DNA of 64,000 bases from the NCBI RefSeq assembly GCF_019443505.1, contig NZ_CP080377.1, positions 1,984,001-2,048,000 on the forward strand, in the 5' to 3' direction. The DNA is from Janthinobacterium sp. PAMC25594 (GTDB lineage: Bacteria > Pseudomonadota > Gammaproteobacteria > Burkholderiales > Burkholderiaceae_D). How positions within the stretch are numbered: position 1 is the stretch's first letter; every line of letters starts with the position of its first letter. Shown here piece by piece: positions 44,327 through 52,996 of this stretch. The notes below the pieces were generated by a model. It had not been told where the DNA came from. It made no database searches and saw nothing but the letters and a program-made list of their open reading frames with translations. The translations under genes were made by a program, and so were the position numbers.

Positions 44327-45157
44327 ATGGAATGCGACATCACCACCATCGAGCGCGATGGATTTCTGGAAGTGCCCATGGTGCGCCACCAGGGGGACGT
44401 GGCCACGGCGGGCCGTGACATGGTGGCCGAGGAATATCCCGTGGCCCTCGTCTACAACGGCATCGCGCACGCGGTGATGATGGCCACGCCGCGCGACCTG
44501 GAGGAATTCGCCGTCGGCTTTACCTTGACCGAAGGCATCGTCGGCAGCGTGCGCGACATCTACGACCTCGATGTATGTTGCGGCGCGGATAGCGCGGAAG
44601 TGCGGCTGACCATCGCGCAGCCCGATTTGATCAAGCTCAAGGCCCGCCGCCGCGCGCTGACGGGGCGCACCGGTTGCGGCGTGTGCGGCATCGAAAGCCT
44701 GGCCCTGCTGGACCTGGTGCCGGAAAAGATCACGCGACCGCTGCCGCCGCTGGTTGCCAGCAGCGCCATCATCGGGCGCGCCGCGCGGGAACTGCTGCCG
44801 TACCAGGAACTGATGCACAAGACGGGCGGCGTGCACGCGGCCGCCTGGTGCACGGCCGAGGGCGCGGTGGTCAAAGTGTTCGAGGACGTGGGCCGGCATA
44901 ACGGCCTGGACAAGTTGATCGGCTATCTGGCGCTGCACCGCATCGCCATGCACGACGGCTTCGTCTTCCTGTCCAGCCGCGCCAGCTATGAACTGGTGCG
45001 CAAGTCGGCGCGCATGCATATCGGGCTCGTCGCCACCATCTCCGCCCCCACCTCGCTAGCCATCCGCATCGCGCGCCAGGCCGGCATGCAACTGGCCAGT
45101 TTTTGCCGCCGCGACGGCTTTGTCGACTACACGGCCGGCGACGCGCCGCCGCCTTGA
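44327..45157 (+). CDS. fdhD: Formate dehydrogenase accessory sulfurtransferase FdhD
   Basis: A 276-aa protein with the FdhD pattern: EYPVALVYNGIAHAVMMATPRDLEEFAVGFTLTEGI, the essential Cys117-x2-Cys120 loop (TGCGVCG), HKTGGVHAAAWC and FEDVGRHNGLDKLIG. FdhD carries sulfur from IscS to the Mo cofactor, and formate dehydrogenases need this for activity. Its place at the end of the FdhF-like/cyd operon (GGAGG upstream) implies that the molybdoenzyme needs a sulfurated cofactor. Confidence 0.95.
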   Translation: MECDITTIERDGFLEVPMVRHQGDVATAGRDMVAEEYPVALVYNGIAHAVMMATPRDLEEFAVGFTLTEGIVGSVRDIYDLDVCCGADSAEVRLTIAQPDLIKLKARRRALTGRTGCGVCGIESLALLDLVPEKITRPLPPLVASSAIIGRAARELLPYQELMHKTGGVHAAAWCTAEGAVVKVFEDVGRHNGLDKLIGYLALHRIAMHDGFVFLSSRASYELVRKSARMHIGLVATISAPTSLAIRIARQAGMQLASFCRRDGFVDYTAGDAPPP

Positions 45158-45230
45158 CGGAGGAAAAACGGGGCAAGCGTACCGTCTGGCAAGCCGATGC
45201 TACATTTTTTTCCGTAAAGCAAGTGCACGC

Positions 45231-45259
45231 TTGACTTGCCCACGCTGGCGGCTTTCTAT
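45231..45259 (+). promoter_or_regulatory. Probable sigma-70 promoter of the amidohydrolase gene
   Basis: TTGACT, 17 bases, TTCTAT. It is 73 bases before the ATG at 45332 and separates this gene from the fdhD operon. Confidence 0.45.
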
Positions 45260-45331
45260 GGCAATAGTTTCTAATCATTAACTTTGCCGGCTGCCACGCT
45301 CCTGGCGCGGCAGCGATGAAAGGATGGCGCG

Positions 45332-46831
45332 ATGGCCCTGGCACAAGAACAGCATCTGGCGGAAACCTGGCAGACGGGCGGCTTGAAACCGCGCGCCTGC
45401 GATTGCGGCGGCACCGTCTTTACCATCCTGCACCAGCGGGTGATGGCGGACATGCGGCGCCGACAATTTCTCGGTGGCACGGCTGCCATGCTGGCGCCAT
45501 TCATCGGCCTCGGCCTGTCCACGGGCAACGCCATTGCCCAGCAGCCCAAGACATCCGAACGTCCCCTGCTGTTGACCAATCTGCGCCTGTTCGACGGCAC
45601 GGGCAAGGCGCCCCGTTCGGGTGTCAATGTGCTGGTGACGGGGGCAAGCATTACCGCCCTGCCGCCGGCCGGCGAGAAAGTCGAGGGTGCGCAAGTGATC
45701 GATTGCCAGGGCAAGCTGGTGATGCCGGGCCTGATCGATGCCCACTGGCACACCATGCTGGCCGCCATCAATCAGGTGACGGCCATGACGTCCGACGTCG
45801 GTTATCTGTACCTGGTGGCGGCGCAGGAAGCGCGGCGCACCCTGCTGCGGGGCTTTACCTCCGTGCGCGATCCTGGCGGCCCCGCCTTTGCATTAAAACG
45901 CGCCATCGATGAAGGCATCGTCGACGGCCCGCGCATCTTTCCCTCGGGCGCCATGATTTCGCAAACCTCGGGCCATGGCGACTTCCGCATGCGTTCCGAT
46001 ATCCCGCGCGCGGCGAATGCGCCTTTGAGCATGGTGGAATCGATGGGCGTGGCCATGATCGCCGATGGCGAGGCGGAAGTGCTGCGCCGCGTGCGCGAGC
46101 AACTGATGCTGGGCGCGACGCAGATCAAGATGATGGCCGGCGGCGGCGTCGCCTCGATGTACGATCCGCTCGACAGCACGCAGTATTCGGAACGCGAACT
46201 GCGCGCCGGCGTGGAAGCGGCCGCCGACTGGGGCACGTATGTGATGGCCCATGTGTACACGCCGAAAGGCATACAGCGCGCCATCCGCGCGGGCGTGCGC
46301 AGCATCGAGCACGGCCAACTGGCCGACGACGAGTCCGCGCGCATGATGCGCGACACGGGCACGTGGTGGAGCCTGCAGCCTTTCCTGCAAGATGCGGATG
46401 CGAATGTCTACCCCGATGCGGTGCGCAAGGCCAGCCAGAGGATCGTCTCGGAAGGCACGGTAAAGGCGTATGCGCTGGCGCAAAAGTACGGCATCAAGAC
46501 GGGCTGGGGCACGGATATCCTGTTCAACGCGAAAAACACGCCCACGCAAGGCCGCCAGTTGGCCAAGCTCATGCGCTTTTACGATCCGTTGACCCTGCTG
46601 GCGCAGGCGACGGGGCAGAATGGACAATTGCTGGCCCTGTCCGGCCAGCGCGCGCCCTACCCCGGCGCCCTGGGCCGCCTGGCGGCAGGCGCCCTGGCCG
46701 ACTTGCTGGTGGCCGAGGGCGACCCCACGAAGAACCTCGATTTCCTCGCGCATCCCGAGGAAAGCTTGTTCCTGATCATGAAAAACGGCCGCATCTACAA
46801 GGACAAACTGGGCGAGCAGCTGGCAGGCTGA
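45332..46831 (+). CDS. Metal-dependent amidohydrolase (exported)
   Basis: A 499-aa amidohydrolase-superfamily protein. Metal ligands appear in MPGLIDAHWHTM (His138, His140), followed by VRDPGG, HVYTPKGIQRAIRAGVRSIEHG and WGTDILFN (a metal Asp). Related genes are often called Xaa-Pro dipeptidase-like or imidazolonepropionase-like; the substrate is unknown. The ATG at 45332 has an AAAGGA site. However MRRRQFLGGTAAMLAPFIGL at residue 41 is a Tat signal, so the functional start may be the ATG at 45443 or 45452, giving an exported protein. Confidence 0.85.
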   Translation: MALAQEQHLAETWQTGGLKPRACDCGGTVFTILHQRVMADMRRRQFLGGTAAMLAPFIGLGLSTGNAIAQQPKTSERPLLLTNLRLFDGTGKAPRSGVNVLVTGASITALPPAGEKVEGAQVIDCQGKLVMPGLIDAHWHTMLAAINQVTAMTSDVGYLYLVAAQEARRTLLRGFTSVRDPGGPAFALKRAIDEGIVDGPRIFPSGAMISQTSGHGDFRMRSDIPRAANAPLSMVESMGVAMIADGEAEVLRRVREQLMLGATQIKMMAGGGVASMYDPLDSTQYSERELRAGVEAAADWGTYVMAHVYTPKGIQRAIRAGVRSIEHGQLADDESARMMRDTGTWWSLQPFLQDADANVYPDAVRKASQRIVSEGTVKAYALAQKYGIKTGWGTDILFNAKNTPTQGRQLAKLMRFYDPLTLLAQATGQNGQLLALSGQRAPYPGALGRLAAGALADLLVAEGDPTKNLDFLAHPEESLFLIMKNGRIYKDKLGEQLAG

Positions 46832-46877
46832 GGCCAGCGGCGTTGGCAAGCGGGCACGCCTGCCGCATAATGCGGGC

Positions 46878-47855
46878 ATGTTCAAACTGACTTTTCTCGG
46901 CACGTCTTCCGGCGTGTCCACGCGCCACCGCAACGTCACGTCGCTGGCCCTGCAAACCACGCACAACCGCGACTGGTGGATGATCGATTGCGGCGAAGCC
47001 ACGCAGCACCGGCTGCAGCGCCTGCCCTTGTCCGTGCACGACCTGGTGGGCATCTGCATCACCCACGTGCATGGCGACCACAGCTATGGACTACCGGGCC
47101 TGCTCGCCAGCGCCTCGATGACGGGGCGCAAGAAACCCCTGCTGCTGATCGCCCCGGCCCCCATCAAGGCCTGGATCGACGCCACCCTGCTGCACACGGA
47201 ACTATTTTTGACGTACCCGCTGATCCACATCGACGTGGACAGCGCGCCAGTCGTGCATGCAGCAGCGGGCTTGACCATCTCGCGCCACGCGCTGTCGCAC
47301 CGCGCCCCGAGCGTGGGCTACCGTTTTGCGCTGGAAACGAGCAGGTGGAAGCTGGACAAGGCGGCCCTGCAGGCGGCCGGCGCGCCGCCCGGCCCCGCCT
47401 GGGGACTCTTGCAGGCGGGCCAGGATGCGATCCTCGACGATGGCACGGTCTTGCGCGCCGCCGCTTTCCGCCAGACGGAAACGCAGCGCGCCACGGTGGT
47501 GATCGGCGGCGACAACGACACGCCGTCGTTACTGACGGACGCCTGCGCCGGCGCGCAACTGCTCGTGCATGAAGCCACCTACACGGAAGCCATGCTGCAA
47601 AAGGTCGGCCCCGGCCCCACGCACAGTTCGGTGCAGCGCGTGGCGCAGTTCGCCGAAGCGGTGCGCCTGCCCAATCTGATTTTAACGCACTTCAGCGCCC
47701 GCTATCACAATGCGGACGGCATGGCCGAGCTGGAAGCGGAAGCGCGGCTGCATTACTCGGGTGAACTGTTCCTGGCGCGCGATTTCGACAGCTATGAACT
47801 CGATGCGACAGGCCTGCTCGCCAGGCTGCCGGCAAAGAAATCTAGTGGGGATTGA
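46878..47855 (+). CDS. rnz: Ribonuclease Z-like metallo-beta-lactamase protein
   Basis: A 325-aa protein with the RNase Z pattern: LTFLGTSSGVSTRHRNVTSLAL at the N-terminus, DCGEATQHRLQR, the metal motif HxHxDH (His63, His65, Asp67, His68 in THVHGDHSYGLPGL), VVIGGDNDTPSLL, LLVHEATYTE and LTHFSARY. It would trim the 3' ends of tRNA precursors. GDN replaces the usual GDT motif, a modest deviation. Its last 14 bases overlap the convergent Sel1-repeat gene. Confidence 0.88.
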   Translation: MFKLTFLGTSSGVSTRHRNVTSLALQTTHNRDWWMIDCGEATQHRLQRLPLSVHDLVGICITHVHGDHSYGLPGLLASASMTGRKKPLLLIAPAPIKAWIDATLLHTELFLTYPLIHIDVDSAPVVHAAAGLTISRHALSHRAPSVGYRFALETSRWKLDKAALQAAGAPPGPAWGLLQAGQDAILDDGTVLRAAAFRQTETQRATVVIGGDNDTPSLLTDACAGAQLLVHEATYTEAMLQKVGPGPTHSSVQRVAQFAEAVRLPNLILTHFSARYHNADGMAELEAEARLHYSGELFLARDFDSYELDATGLLARLPAKKSSGD

Positions 47856-48498
47856 CGCCATACTGCGCCGCATATTCGGCCGCCAGCGCGCGCGCCGCCT
47901 GCTGCTGTGAGGGCGTGAGGATTTCCAGCAACTGGTCGCGGTTCTTGACCGATTGCGCGCTGCCCGCCTCGGCCGGCATGGCGATCCACGCATACGCCTG
48001 CACGTAATCGAGGTCCACGCCCTGTCCTTGCGCGTACAGCAAGCCGTATTCATTCTGCGCGGAAAGGGAGCCGGCTTCGGCCGCCTGCTTGTACCAGAAC
48101 GCCGCCTCGGCGTAGTCTTGCGGTACGCCATCGCCCTTGCGGTAAGCCTGCGCCAGATTGAATTGCGACTGGCCATCGCCCGCCTCGGCCGCCTGGCGCC
48201 CGTAGGCCAGCGACTGGGCCATGTCTTGCGCGACGCCATCGCCGCTCGCATACATCAGTGCCAAATTGGCCAGCGACGGGGGAAAACCCGCTTGCGCGGC
48301 CGCCGTGAACAAGTCCACCGCTTTCGGCATGTCTTGCGTCACGCCATGGCCCTGGCAATACAGGCTGGCCAGCAAATGCTGTCCGGCGGGATCACCAGCC
48401 GCGGCGGCGGCGTTGAATTGTTTAAAGGCCTCGGCATGATTGCCGTCGTTATAAGCGAGGATGCCCGCTTCATTCAAAGATTCGGGAGAGGATGTCAT
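47842..48498 (-). CDS. Sel1-like (TPR-type) repeat protein
   Basis: A 218-aa protein of about four or five Sel1-like repeats of 36 residues, each with the pattern A..G...A..NLA..Y..GDGV.QD (for example GQHLLASLYCQGHGVTQDMPKAVDLFTAAAQAG and SQFNLAQAYRKGDGVPQDYAEAAFWYKQAAEAG). There is no signal peptide. Such solenoids bind partner proteins, and no partner is evident here. AAGGAA precedes the start. Confidence 0.88.
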   Translation of the reverse strand: MTSSPESLNEAGILAYNDGNHAEAFKQFNAAAAAGDPAGQHLLASLYCQGHGVTQDMPKAVDLFTAAAQAGFPPSLANLALMYASGDGVAQDMAQSLAYGRQAAEAGDGQSQFNLAQAYRKGDGVPQDYAEAAFWYKQAAEAGSLSAQNEYGLLYAQGQGVDLDYVQAYAWIAMPAEAGSAQSVKNRDQLLEILTPSQQQAARALAAEYAAQYGVNPH

Positions 48499-48650
48499 CA
48501 GAATTCCTTATCGGGGATTTTTGGGCATTGTACACAGCACTGTTCCACACAGAATGCACGATAGGAACCGTGTGGCGCATTGCCCAAATCCTGCGTTATG
48601 ATCATTCTCCGCCTGATGCAATCGGGACATTGTGCCCCAAGAATAACGCC

Positions 48651-49310
48651 ATGAAATTGATTGTTCTGCTTTTATCCCTGCTTTCCACCTCCGCTTATGG
48701 CGCCACCTTGCATCTGGATAAAGCCGCGACAGGCAAGGTGCGGCAAGCGGCCGATATCCGCTATGTCAATCACGATGAAAAACAGACTTACCAGCTGAAA
48801 ATCGGCAAGCATTGGATCGCTGGCAGCTGCAGCAGCAGCGGCACGGGCAATTTGCATGCGCTGCTGCTGGACATGAATTTCGACGGCCATGCCGACCTGT
48901 GGGTGACCGGTTACACGGATAGCCAGGGGCGCATCCGCTGTTCCGATGTATGGCTGTGGGATGCGCAAGCAAAACAATACAGTTTCAACAAACCGTTGTC
49001 GGCGATTCCGAATCTGGACATCAGCATCGCCGATCAAGGAATCGCAGGCGGCATCGCCAATTGCGGCTGCGCGGCGCAATGCTTTTATGAAGACAGCTAT
49101 GCCTGGCAGGCCAGCAAATTAATTACCATCGCCCGGCGCGAGCAGGATTGCGAGCGCTATCGGGAATATCGTTTGAATGAAAAGAATGACTTGATACTCG
49201 TCAAGGATGAAATCATCGATAGCGACAATCCCGGCCAGCAGGCCATCGAACATACCAAAGCCTATGACTGGCAGCGCCACGCGCACATCATGCGCAAACC
49301 GTGGGATTAA
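48651..49310 (+). CDS. Exported protein, XAC2610-like, unknown function
   Basis: A 219-aa protein with a signal peptide (MKLIVLLLSLLSTSAYG). The middle DMNFDGHADLWVTGYTDSQGRIRCSDVWLWDAQAKQYSFNKPLSAIPNLDIS resembles the XAC2610/FG-GAP-like pattern 'D.NFDG..DL' found in small secreted proteins, followed by a CGCAAQCF cysteine group. The start at 48651 is chosen for the signal peptide; the frame is open back to 48492 without such character. It is rather less GC-rich than its neighbours. Confidence 0.65.
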   Translation: MKLIVLLLSLLSTSAYGATLHLDKAATGKVRQAADIRYVNHDEKQTYQLKIGKHWIAGSCSSSGTGNLHALLLDMNFDGHADLWVTGYTDSQGRIRCSDVWLWDAQAKQYSFNKPLSAIPNLDISIADQGIAGGIANCGCAAQCFYEDSYAWQASKLITIARREQDCERYREYRLNEKNDLILVKDEIIDSDNPGQQAIEHTKAYDWQRHAHIMRKPWD

Positions 49311-49353
49311 ATCCTTCACTACCATCCAACAATTCACAACAATTCACGCACAC

Positions 49354-49824
49354 ATGACGACACATCCAGCATCGATTACTTTTCATCCCGCCAAGGCGGA
49401 AGACACCCCGGCCTTCATCGCATTGCGCGGCAAGACGCGGCAAAACGCCGTTTCCCAGGAACGCCTGGCGGAAGTGGGCATCACGGCCGACACCTGGGCG
49501 GAAATGATGCGCTCAGGCAGCCTGCCCGGCCAGGTCTGCCATCATGACGGCCAACTGGTCGGCTACTGCTTCGGCGAGCGCGACACGGGCGAAATCATCG
49601 TCCTGGCCCTGCTGCCGGAATTCGAAGGCCTGGGGATAGGCAAGACCTTGCTGGAACTGGTGATGGCCGACCTTCGCGCCCGGGGCCACCAGCGGCTGTT
49701 CCTCGGCTGCTCCAGCGACCCCGCCTCGCGCTCCTACGGTTTTTACCGCTACCTGGGCTGGACCGCGACGGGAGAGACCGACAAGTATGGCGACGATGTG
49801 CTGGAGTTTCGCCTGACAGCCTAG
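49354..49824 (+). CDS. GNAT-family N-acetyltransferase
   Basis: A 156-aa single GNAT domain. VLALLPEFEGLGIGKTLLELVMADLRARG (about residues 82-110) includes the acetyl-CoA loop (Q/R-x-x-G-x-G/A form, here EGLGIGK), then LFLGCSSDPASRSYGFYRYLGW. The acceptor is unknown. No Shine-Dalgarno is seen before ATG 49354. Its last four bases overlap the convergent TetR gene. Confidence 0.85.
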   Translation: MTTHPASITFHPAKAEDTPAFIALRGKTRQNAVSQERLAEVGITADTWAEMMRSGSLPGQVCHHDGQLVGYCFGERDTGEIIVLALLPEFEGLGIGKTLLELVMADLRARGHQRLFLGCSSDPASRSYGFYRYLGWTATGETDKYGDDVLEFRLTA

Positions 49825-50438
49825 GCTTTAACGCGATTGGCATCCCACACGCGCAGGATCTGCGTAATGGCAGGGTCAAACACGGCGTAGCCCACGCCAT
49901 CGCGGGCCTGGATCGCCACGCCCGATAGAAAACTGTCGAACACGGCCGCCAGCGCTACCCCATCCGTCTGCGCGGATAACTCTCCGCTGGCCATGCCCCG
50001 CTCGACGCAATGCACGAAGCCGGCACGCGTGTGCGCGCGCGAAGCCGTCAGCGGCGCGGCCACGGCCGCATGTTCGGCCGTCGGCGCGCTCATGCAGCCG
50101 AGCGCTACCATGCAGCCGGGCGGATGGCCCGCATCAGACTGCATGCGGGCCGACTGGCGCAAGGCCAGTTCGATGGCCGCGCGCGGCGCCAGGCCATCGT
50201 CCCACAGACATTCCGTCACGCGCGCAAAGGTGCCCAGATAGCATTGCGCCGCTTCGCGGAACAGCGCTTCCTTCGAGCCGAACGCCGCATAAAAGCTGGG
50301 CGCGGAAATGCCGCCGCCCAGGCTCGCCTTGAGCTGGCTCAAGGACGTCGATTCATATCCCTGCTGCCAGAATAAAAACATGGCCTGCTCGACGGCTGCC
50401 TGCCGGTCGAACGTGCGCGGCCGTCCCATTTGCGCCAT
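49821..50438 (-). CDS. TetR-family regulator
   Basis: A 205-aa TetR-type repressor. The HTH covers residues about 8-55 (FDRQAAVEQAMFLFWQQGYESTSLSQLKASLGGGISAPSFYAAFGSKEALFREA), followed by a ligand-binding domain with GCMVALGCMSAP, as in AcrR-like regulators with a TetR_C_13-type tail. It is divergent from an MFS efflux gene across a 165-base gap holding a near-perfect palindrome at 50527-50542, so it very probably represses that gene. Confidence 0.9.
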   Translation of the reverse strand: MAQMGRPRTFDRQAAVEQAMFLFWQQGYESTSLSQLKASLGGGISAPSFYAAFGSKEALFREAAQCYLGTFARVTECLWDDGLAPRAAIELALRQSARMQSDAGHPPGCMVALGCMSAPTAEHAAVAAPLTASRAHTRAGFVHCVERGMASGELSAQTDGVALAAVFDSFLSGVAIQARDGVGYAVFDPAITQILRVWDANRVKA

Positions 50439-50526
50439 TCATCGCTCCTTCTCATCTACGCATTTTCTACTTACATACTACTCGATACAGAAGTCATTGA
50501 CAACGGAGCGCGCCATCGCCTATATT

Positions 50527-50542
50527 TATACCGATCGATATA
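50527..50542. promoter_or_regulatory. Candidate TetR operator
   Basis: TATACCGATCGATATA is palindromic in 7 of 8 base pairs, centred on CGATCG, and lies in AT-rich sequence 62 bases before the MFS start. It is the only good dyad in the TetR/MFS gap. Confidence 0.6.
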
Positions 50543-50603
50543 TATATACCGCCATGACGGTCAGGGCACTCCTGCGCCTGATCTCTTTACAAGGATGTTT
50601 GCC

Positions 50604-51830
50604 GTGAATCACGCCACTATCACTACCGGAACCAGCCCCGTGCTGGCCGACCGCCTCCCCGTCGCCGGCCTGCTGGCCCTGGCCATGACGGGTTTTATCT
50701 GCATCGTCACGGAAACCTTGCCCGCCGGCTTGCTGCCGCAGATCAGCGCGGGCCTCGGCATCAGCGCCGCGCTGGCCGGGCAAATGGTCACGGCCTACGC
50801 GCTCGGTTCCTTGCTGGCAGCCATTCCGCTGACCATCGCCACGCGCGGCTGGCGCCGCCGCAACGTGTTGCTGCTGACCATCATCGGCTTTCTCGTGTTC
50901 AATACCGTCACGGCGCTGTCGTCGTACTACTGGCTGACCCTGGCGGCCCGCTTCTTTGCCGGCATGGCGGCCGGGCTGGCGTGGAGCTTGCTGGCCGGCT
51001 ATGCACGGCGCATGGTGGCGCCCCACCAGCAAGGCCGCGCCCTGGCGCTGGCCATGGTGGGTGCGCCCATCGCCCTGTCGCTGGGCGTGCCGCTGGGTAC
51101 CCTGCTCGGCTCGCTGGTGGGCTGGCGCGCCGCGTTCTGGATCATTTCCGCCCTGACATTAGTCCTGATCGCCTGGGTGCTGGCGAAAGTGCCGGACTAC
51201 CCGGGCCAGTCCGTCCATGAACGCCTGCCCCTGCGCCGCGTTTTCACGACGCCGGGCGTGCGGCCCGTGCTGGCCGTCGTCATCGCCTGGATGCTGGCGC
51301 ACAACATTCTCTACACCTACATTGCCCCGTTTGTGGCCCCTGCCGGATTGACGGGACGCATCGACCTGGTGCTGCTCGTCTTCGGCGCCACCGCCATGGC
51401 CGGCATCTGGATTACGGGGAAATTGGTCGAGCGCCACCTGCGCGCCACCGTGCTGTTCAGCCTGGCCGCGTTCGCCGCGACGGCCCTGGTGCTGGGCGTC
51501 GGGTCGCACTTGCCTGCTGTCATCTATGTCGGCATGGCCGTCTGGGGCCTGAGCTTTGGCGGGGCGGCAACGCTGTTGCAAACGGCACTGGCCGACACGG
51601 CCGGCAGCGGTGCCGACGTGGCCTTGTCAATGAACGTGGTGGCGTGGAATGGGGCGATTGCGGCCGCGGGCGTGGTGGGTGGCGCCCTGCTGGAAACCTG
51701 GGGCGCGGGCGCCTTTCCCTGGGCCATGGTGGCTTTGCTGGTGCTGGCTTTCGCGGTCGCCTGGTCGGCCCGCAAACATGGCTTCCGACCGGGACGGCGC
51801 AGCGGCGGCGCGCCCGTGGCCGGGCACTGA
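50604..51830 (+). CDS. MFS efflux transporter
   Basis: A 12-helix major facilitator protein of 408 aa. TETLPAGLLPQISAGLGISAALAGQMVTAYALGSLLAAIP at the N-terminus is the pattern of the PbuE/AraJ/YdhP-like drug:H+ antiporter subgroup (DHA1). GTG at 50604 is chosen over ATG 50595 because AAGGA (50591-50595) is then at normal distance. The cargo is unknown. It is probably repressed by the divergent TetR gene. Confidence 0.88.
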   Translation: MNHATITTGTSPVLADRLPVAGLLALAMTGFICIVTETLPAGLLPQISAGLGISAALAGQMVTAYALGSLLAAIPLTIATRGWRRRNVLLLTIIGFLVFNTVTALSSYYWLTLAARFFAGMAAGLAWSLLAGYARRMVAPHQQGRALALAMVGAPIALSLGVPLGTLLGSLVGWRAAFWIISALTLVLIAWVLAKVPDYPGQSVHERLPLRRVFTTPGVRPVLAVVIAWMLAHNILYTYIAPFVAPAGLTGRIDLVLLVFGATAMAGIWITGKLVERHLRATVLFSLAAFAATALVLGVGSHLPAVIYVGMAVWGLSFGGAATLLQTALADTAGSGADVALSMNVVAWNGAIAAAGVVGGALLETWGAGAFPWAMVALLVLAFAVAWSARKHGFRPGRRSGGAPVAGH

Positions 51831-51859
51831 GGCAACCGTTTAATCAGCCGCCCGCACCG

Positions 51860-52057
51860 TCAAGGTTTTTTCTCCGCCTCTTCTTTATCAGCGGCCGCCA
51901 GCCCCCAGTCATTCCAGCCTTCGCCAAACAGCTCGATAGGATGCTGCGTGCGCTCGGAACCATTGCCGCAACGCATGGCATCCGGCGGACAATACTTGTC
52001 GCAGCCCCAACAGATGCGTTCGGGGTTCTTGGGGTTCAAGGGAAAGGGCTTGGCCAT
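51860..52057 (-). CDS. DUF3079 small zinc-ribbon-like protein
   Basis: A 65-aa protein, MAKPFPLNPKNPERICWGCD followed by KYCPPDAMRCGNGSERTQHPIELFGEGW. The CxxC-x3-C-x6-C cysteines and the RTQHP.ELFG stretch are diagnostic of DUF3079, a small proteobacterial family of unknown function that probably binds zinc. No Shine-Dalgarno is evident. It is the last clearly core-like gene before the accessory region. Confidence 0.88.
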   Translation of the reverse strand: MAKPFPLNPKNPERICWGCDKYCPPDAMRCGNGSERTQHPIELFGEGWNDWGLAAADKEEAEKKP

Positions 52058-52157
52058 GGGAGGCGATCGTGGTCGGTTGAAGGTTCCTTGTTGACTCTAG
52101 ACCTGGCGCGGGGGGCGGTCAAACGAATTTCGGTGGGGAATTTGTCTGGGATCAATT

Positions 52158-52526
52158 CTATGCAGATGGCTGGTGTGTCGGCAAGACGCAGTACACTTCC
52201 AGCACGGTCCGCGCCATATTGACACTGCCATCGGCGGCCGGCTGTGCCTTGAGTTCGTCCAGCGCATACACCATCGTCACAATGGCGCCGGGCACGAACA
52301 ACTTGATGTCCTGCTTGCTGTGCGTGTAGATGCTTTCGTCGACTGTCGAACCGTCAGCCAGGCGCAGGGTGAAGCTGTTGACTTGATCGCCATGGCGGCT
52401 ATCCTGGCCCGCGAAATACGTGCGTTCGATGCTGCCCGTCACCGTTTGCGTCTGGAGGCGGCCGGCTTTGATGCCGTCCCACCATGCTTCGGAGGCGAAC
52501 AGGCCGTGCCTGCCTTTCAGGCCCAT
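52158..52526 (-). CDS. Unknown protein, probably 5'-truncated
   Basis: A 122-aa frame starting MGLKGRHGLFASEAWWDGIKAG, with a C-terminal half that looks like a small beta domain (YFAGQDSRHGDQVNSFTLRLADGSTVDESIYTHSKQDIKLFVPG). The coding-looking frame continues upstream without a start (VYTLAEALAQDPDRVAKTQS...KPH) up to a TGA near 52617. The native N-terminus has therefore probably been lost at the junction near 52602-52614. I do not recognise the family. Confidence 0.55.
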   Translation of the reverse strand: MGLKGRHGLFASEAWWDGIKAGRLQTQTVTGSIERTYFAGQDSRHGDQVNSFTLRLADGSTVDESIYTHSKQDIKLFVPGAIVTMVYALDELKAQPAADGSVNMARTVLEVYCVLPTHQPSA

Positions 52527-52652
52527 GTGGGGCTTGGCGCTGTCAAGGGTCAGCGATTGCGTCTTGGCGACGCGATCGGGGTCTTGTGCCAGGGCTTCGG
52601 CGAGGGTGTAGACAGGTCACATAAGGGTGCAAGAGTTCTTGTAAGCGCTCAC

Positions 52653-52736
52653 TCAGTGTTTGCGCCGAATGACGTATGCATTGCCGGCAGCTTCAAAACC
52701 GAGCGTGGGATAGTAGGACATGGCATCGAAAAGTTA
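52653..52736 (-). pseudogene. C-terminal fragment of a GNAT acetyltransferase
   Basis: In one minus-strand frame the sequence reads DAMSYYPTLGFEAAGNAYVI then RRKH and a stop (52653-52655). YYPTLGFE...YVIRRK is the usual end of a GNAT domain. Just upstream the frame is closed by TAA and the rest of the protein is missing, so this is a decayed remnant. Confidence 0.45.
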
Positions 52737-52996
52737 TGACGATATACGACAGTGATGTTTTTCATCGGTTCACGAGCGTAAGGAGATCGCGCATGGGAAA
52801 CCTCTTCTGCCAGATAATGGAGCAATAAGCGGTTCTGTCTTGCGGGCAGGGGCTGGCGCGGCATGAGGCTCCAGTCGCGCCATAGACAAGATGCATACCC
52901 GCATTTAACGCTCATCAAGACCGAGGCGGCCAGCTCACGCAAGCAGGCACGCTGAAACTTATCTGATAAAAAGCAAACTTGACAAGGATTATAAAT

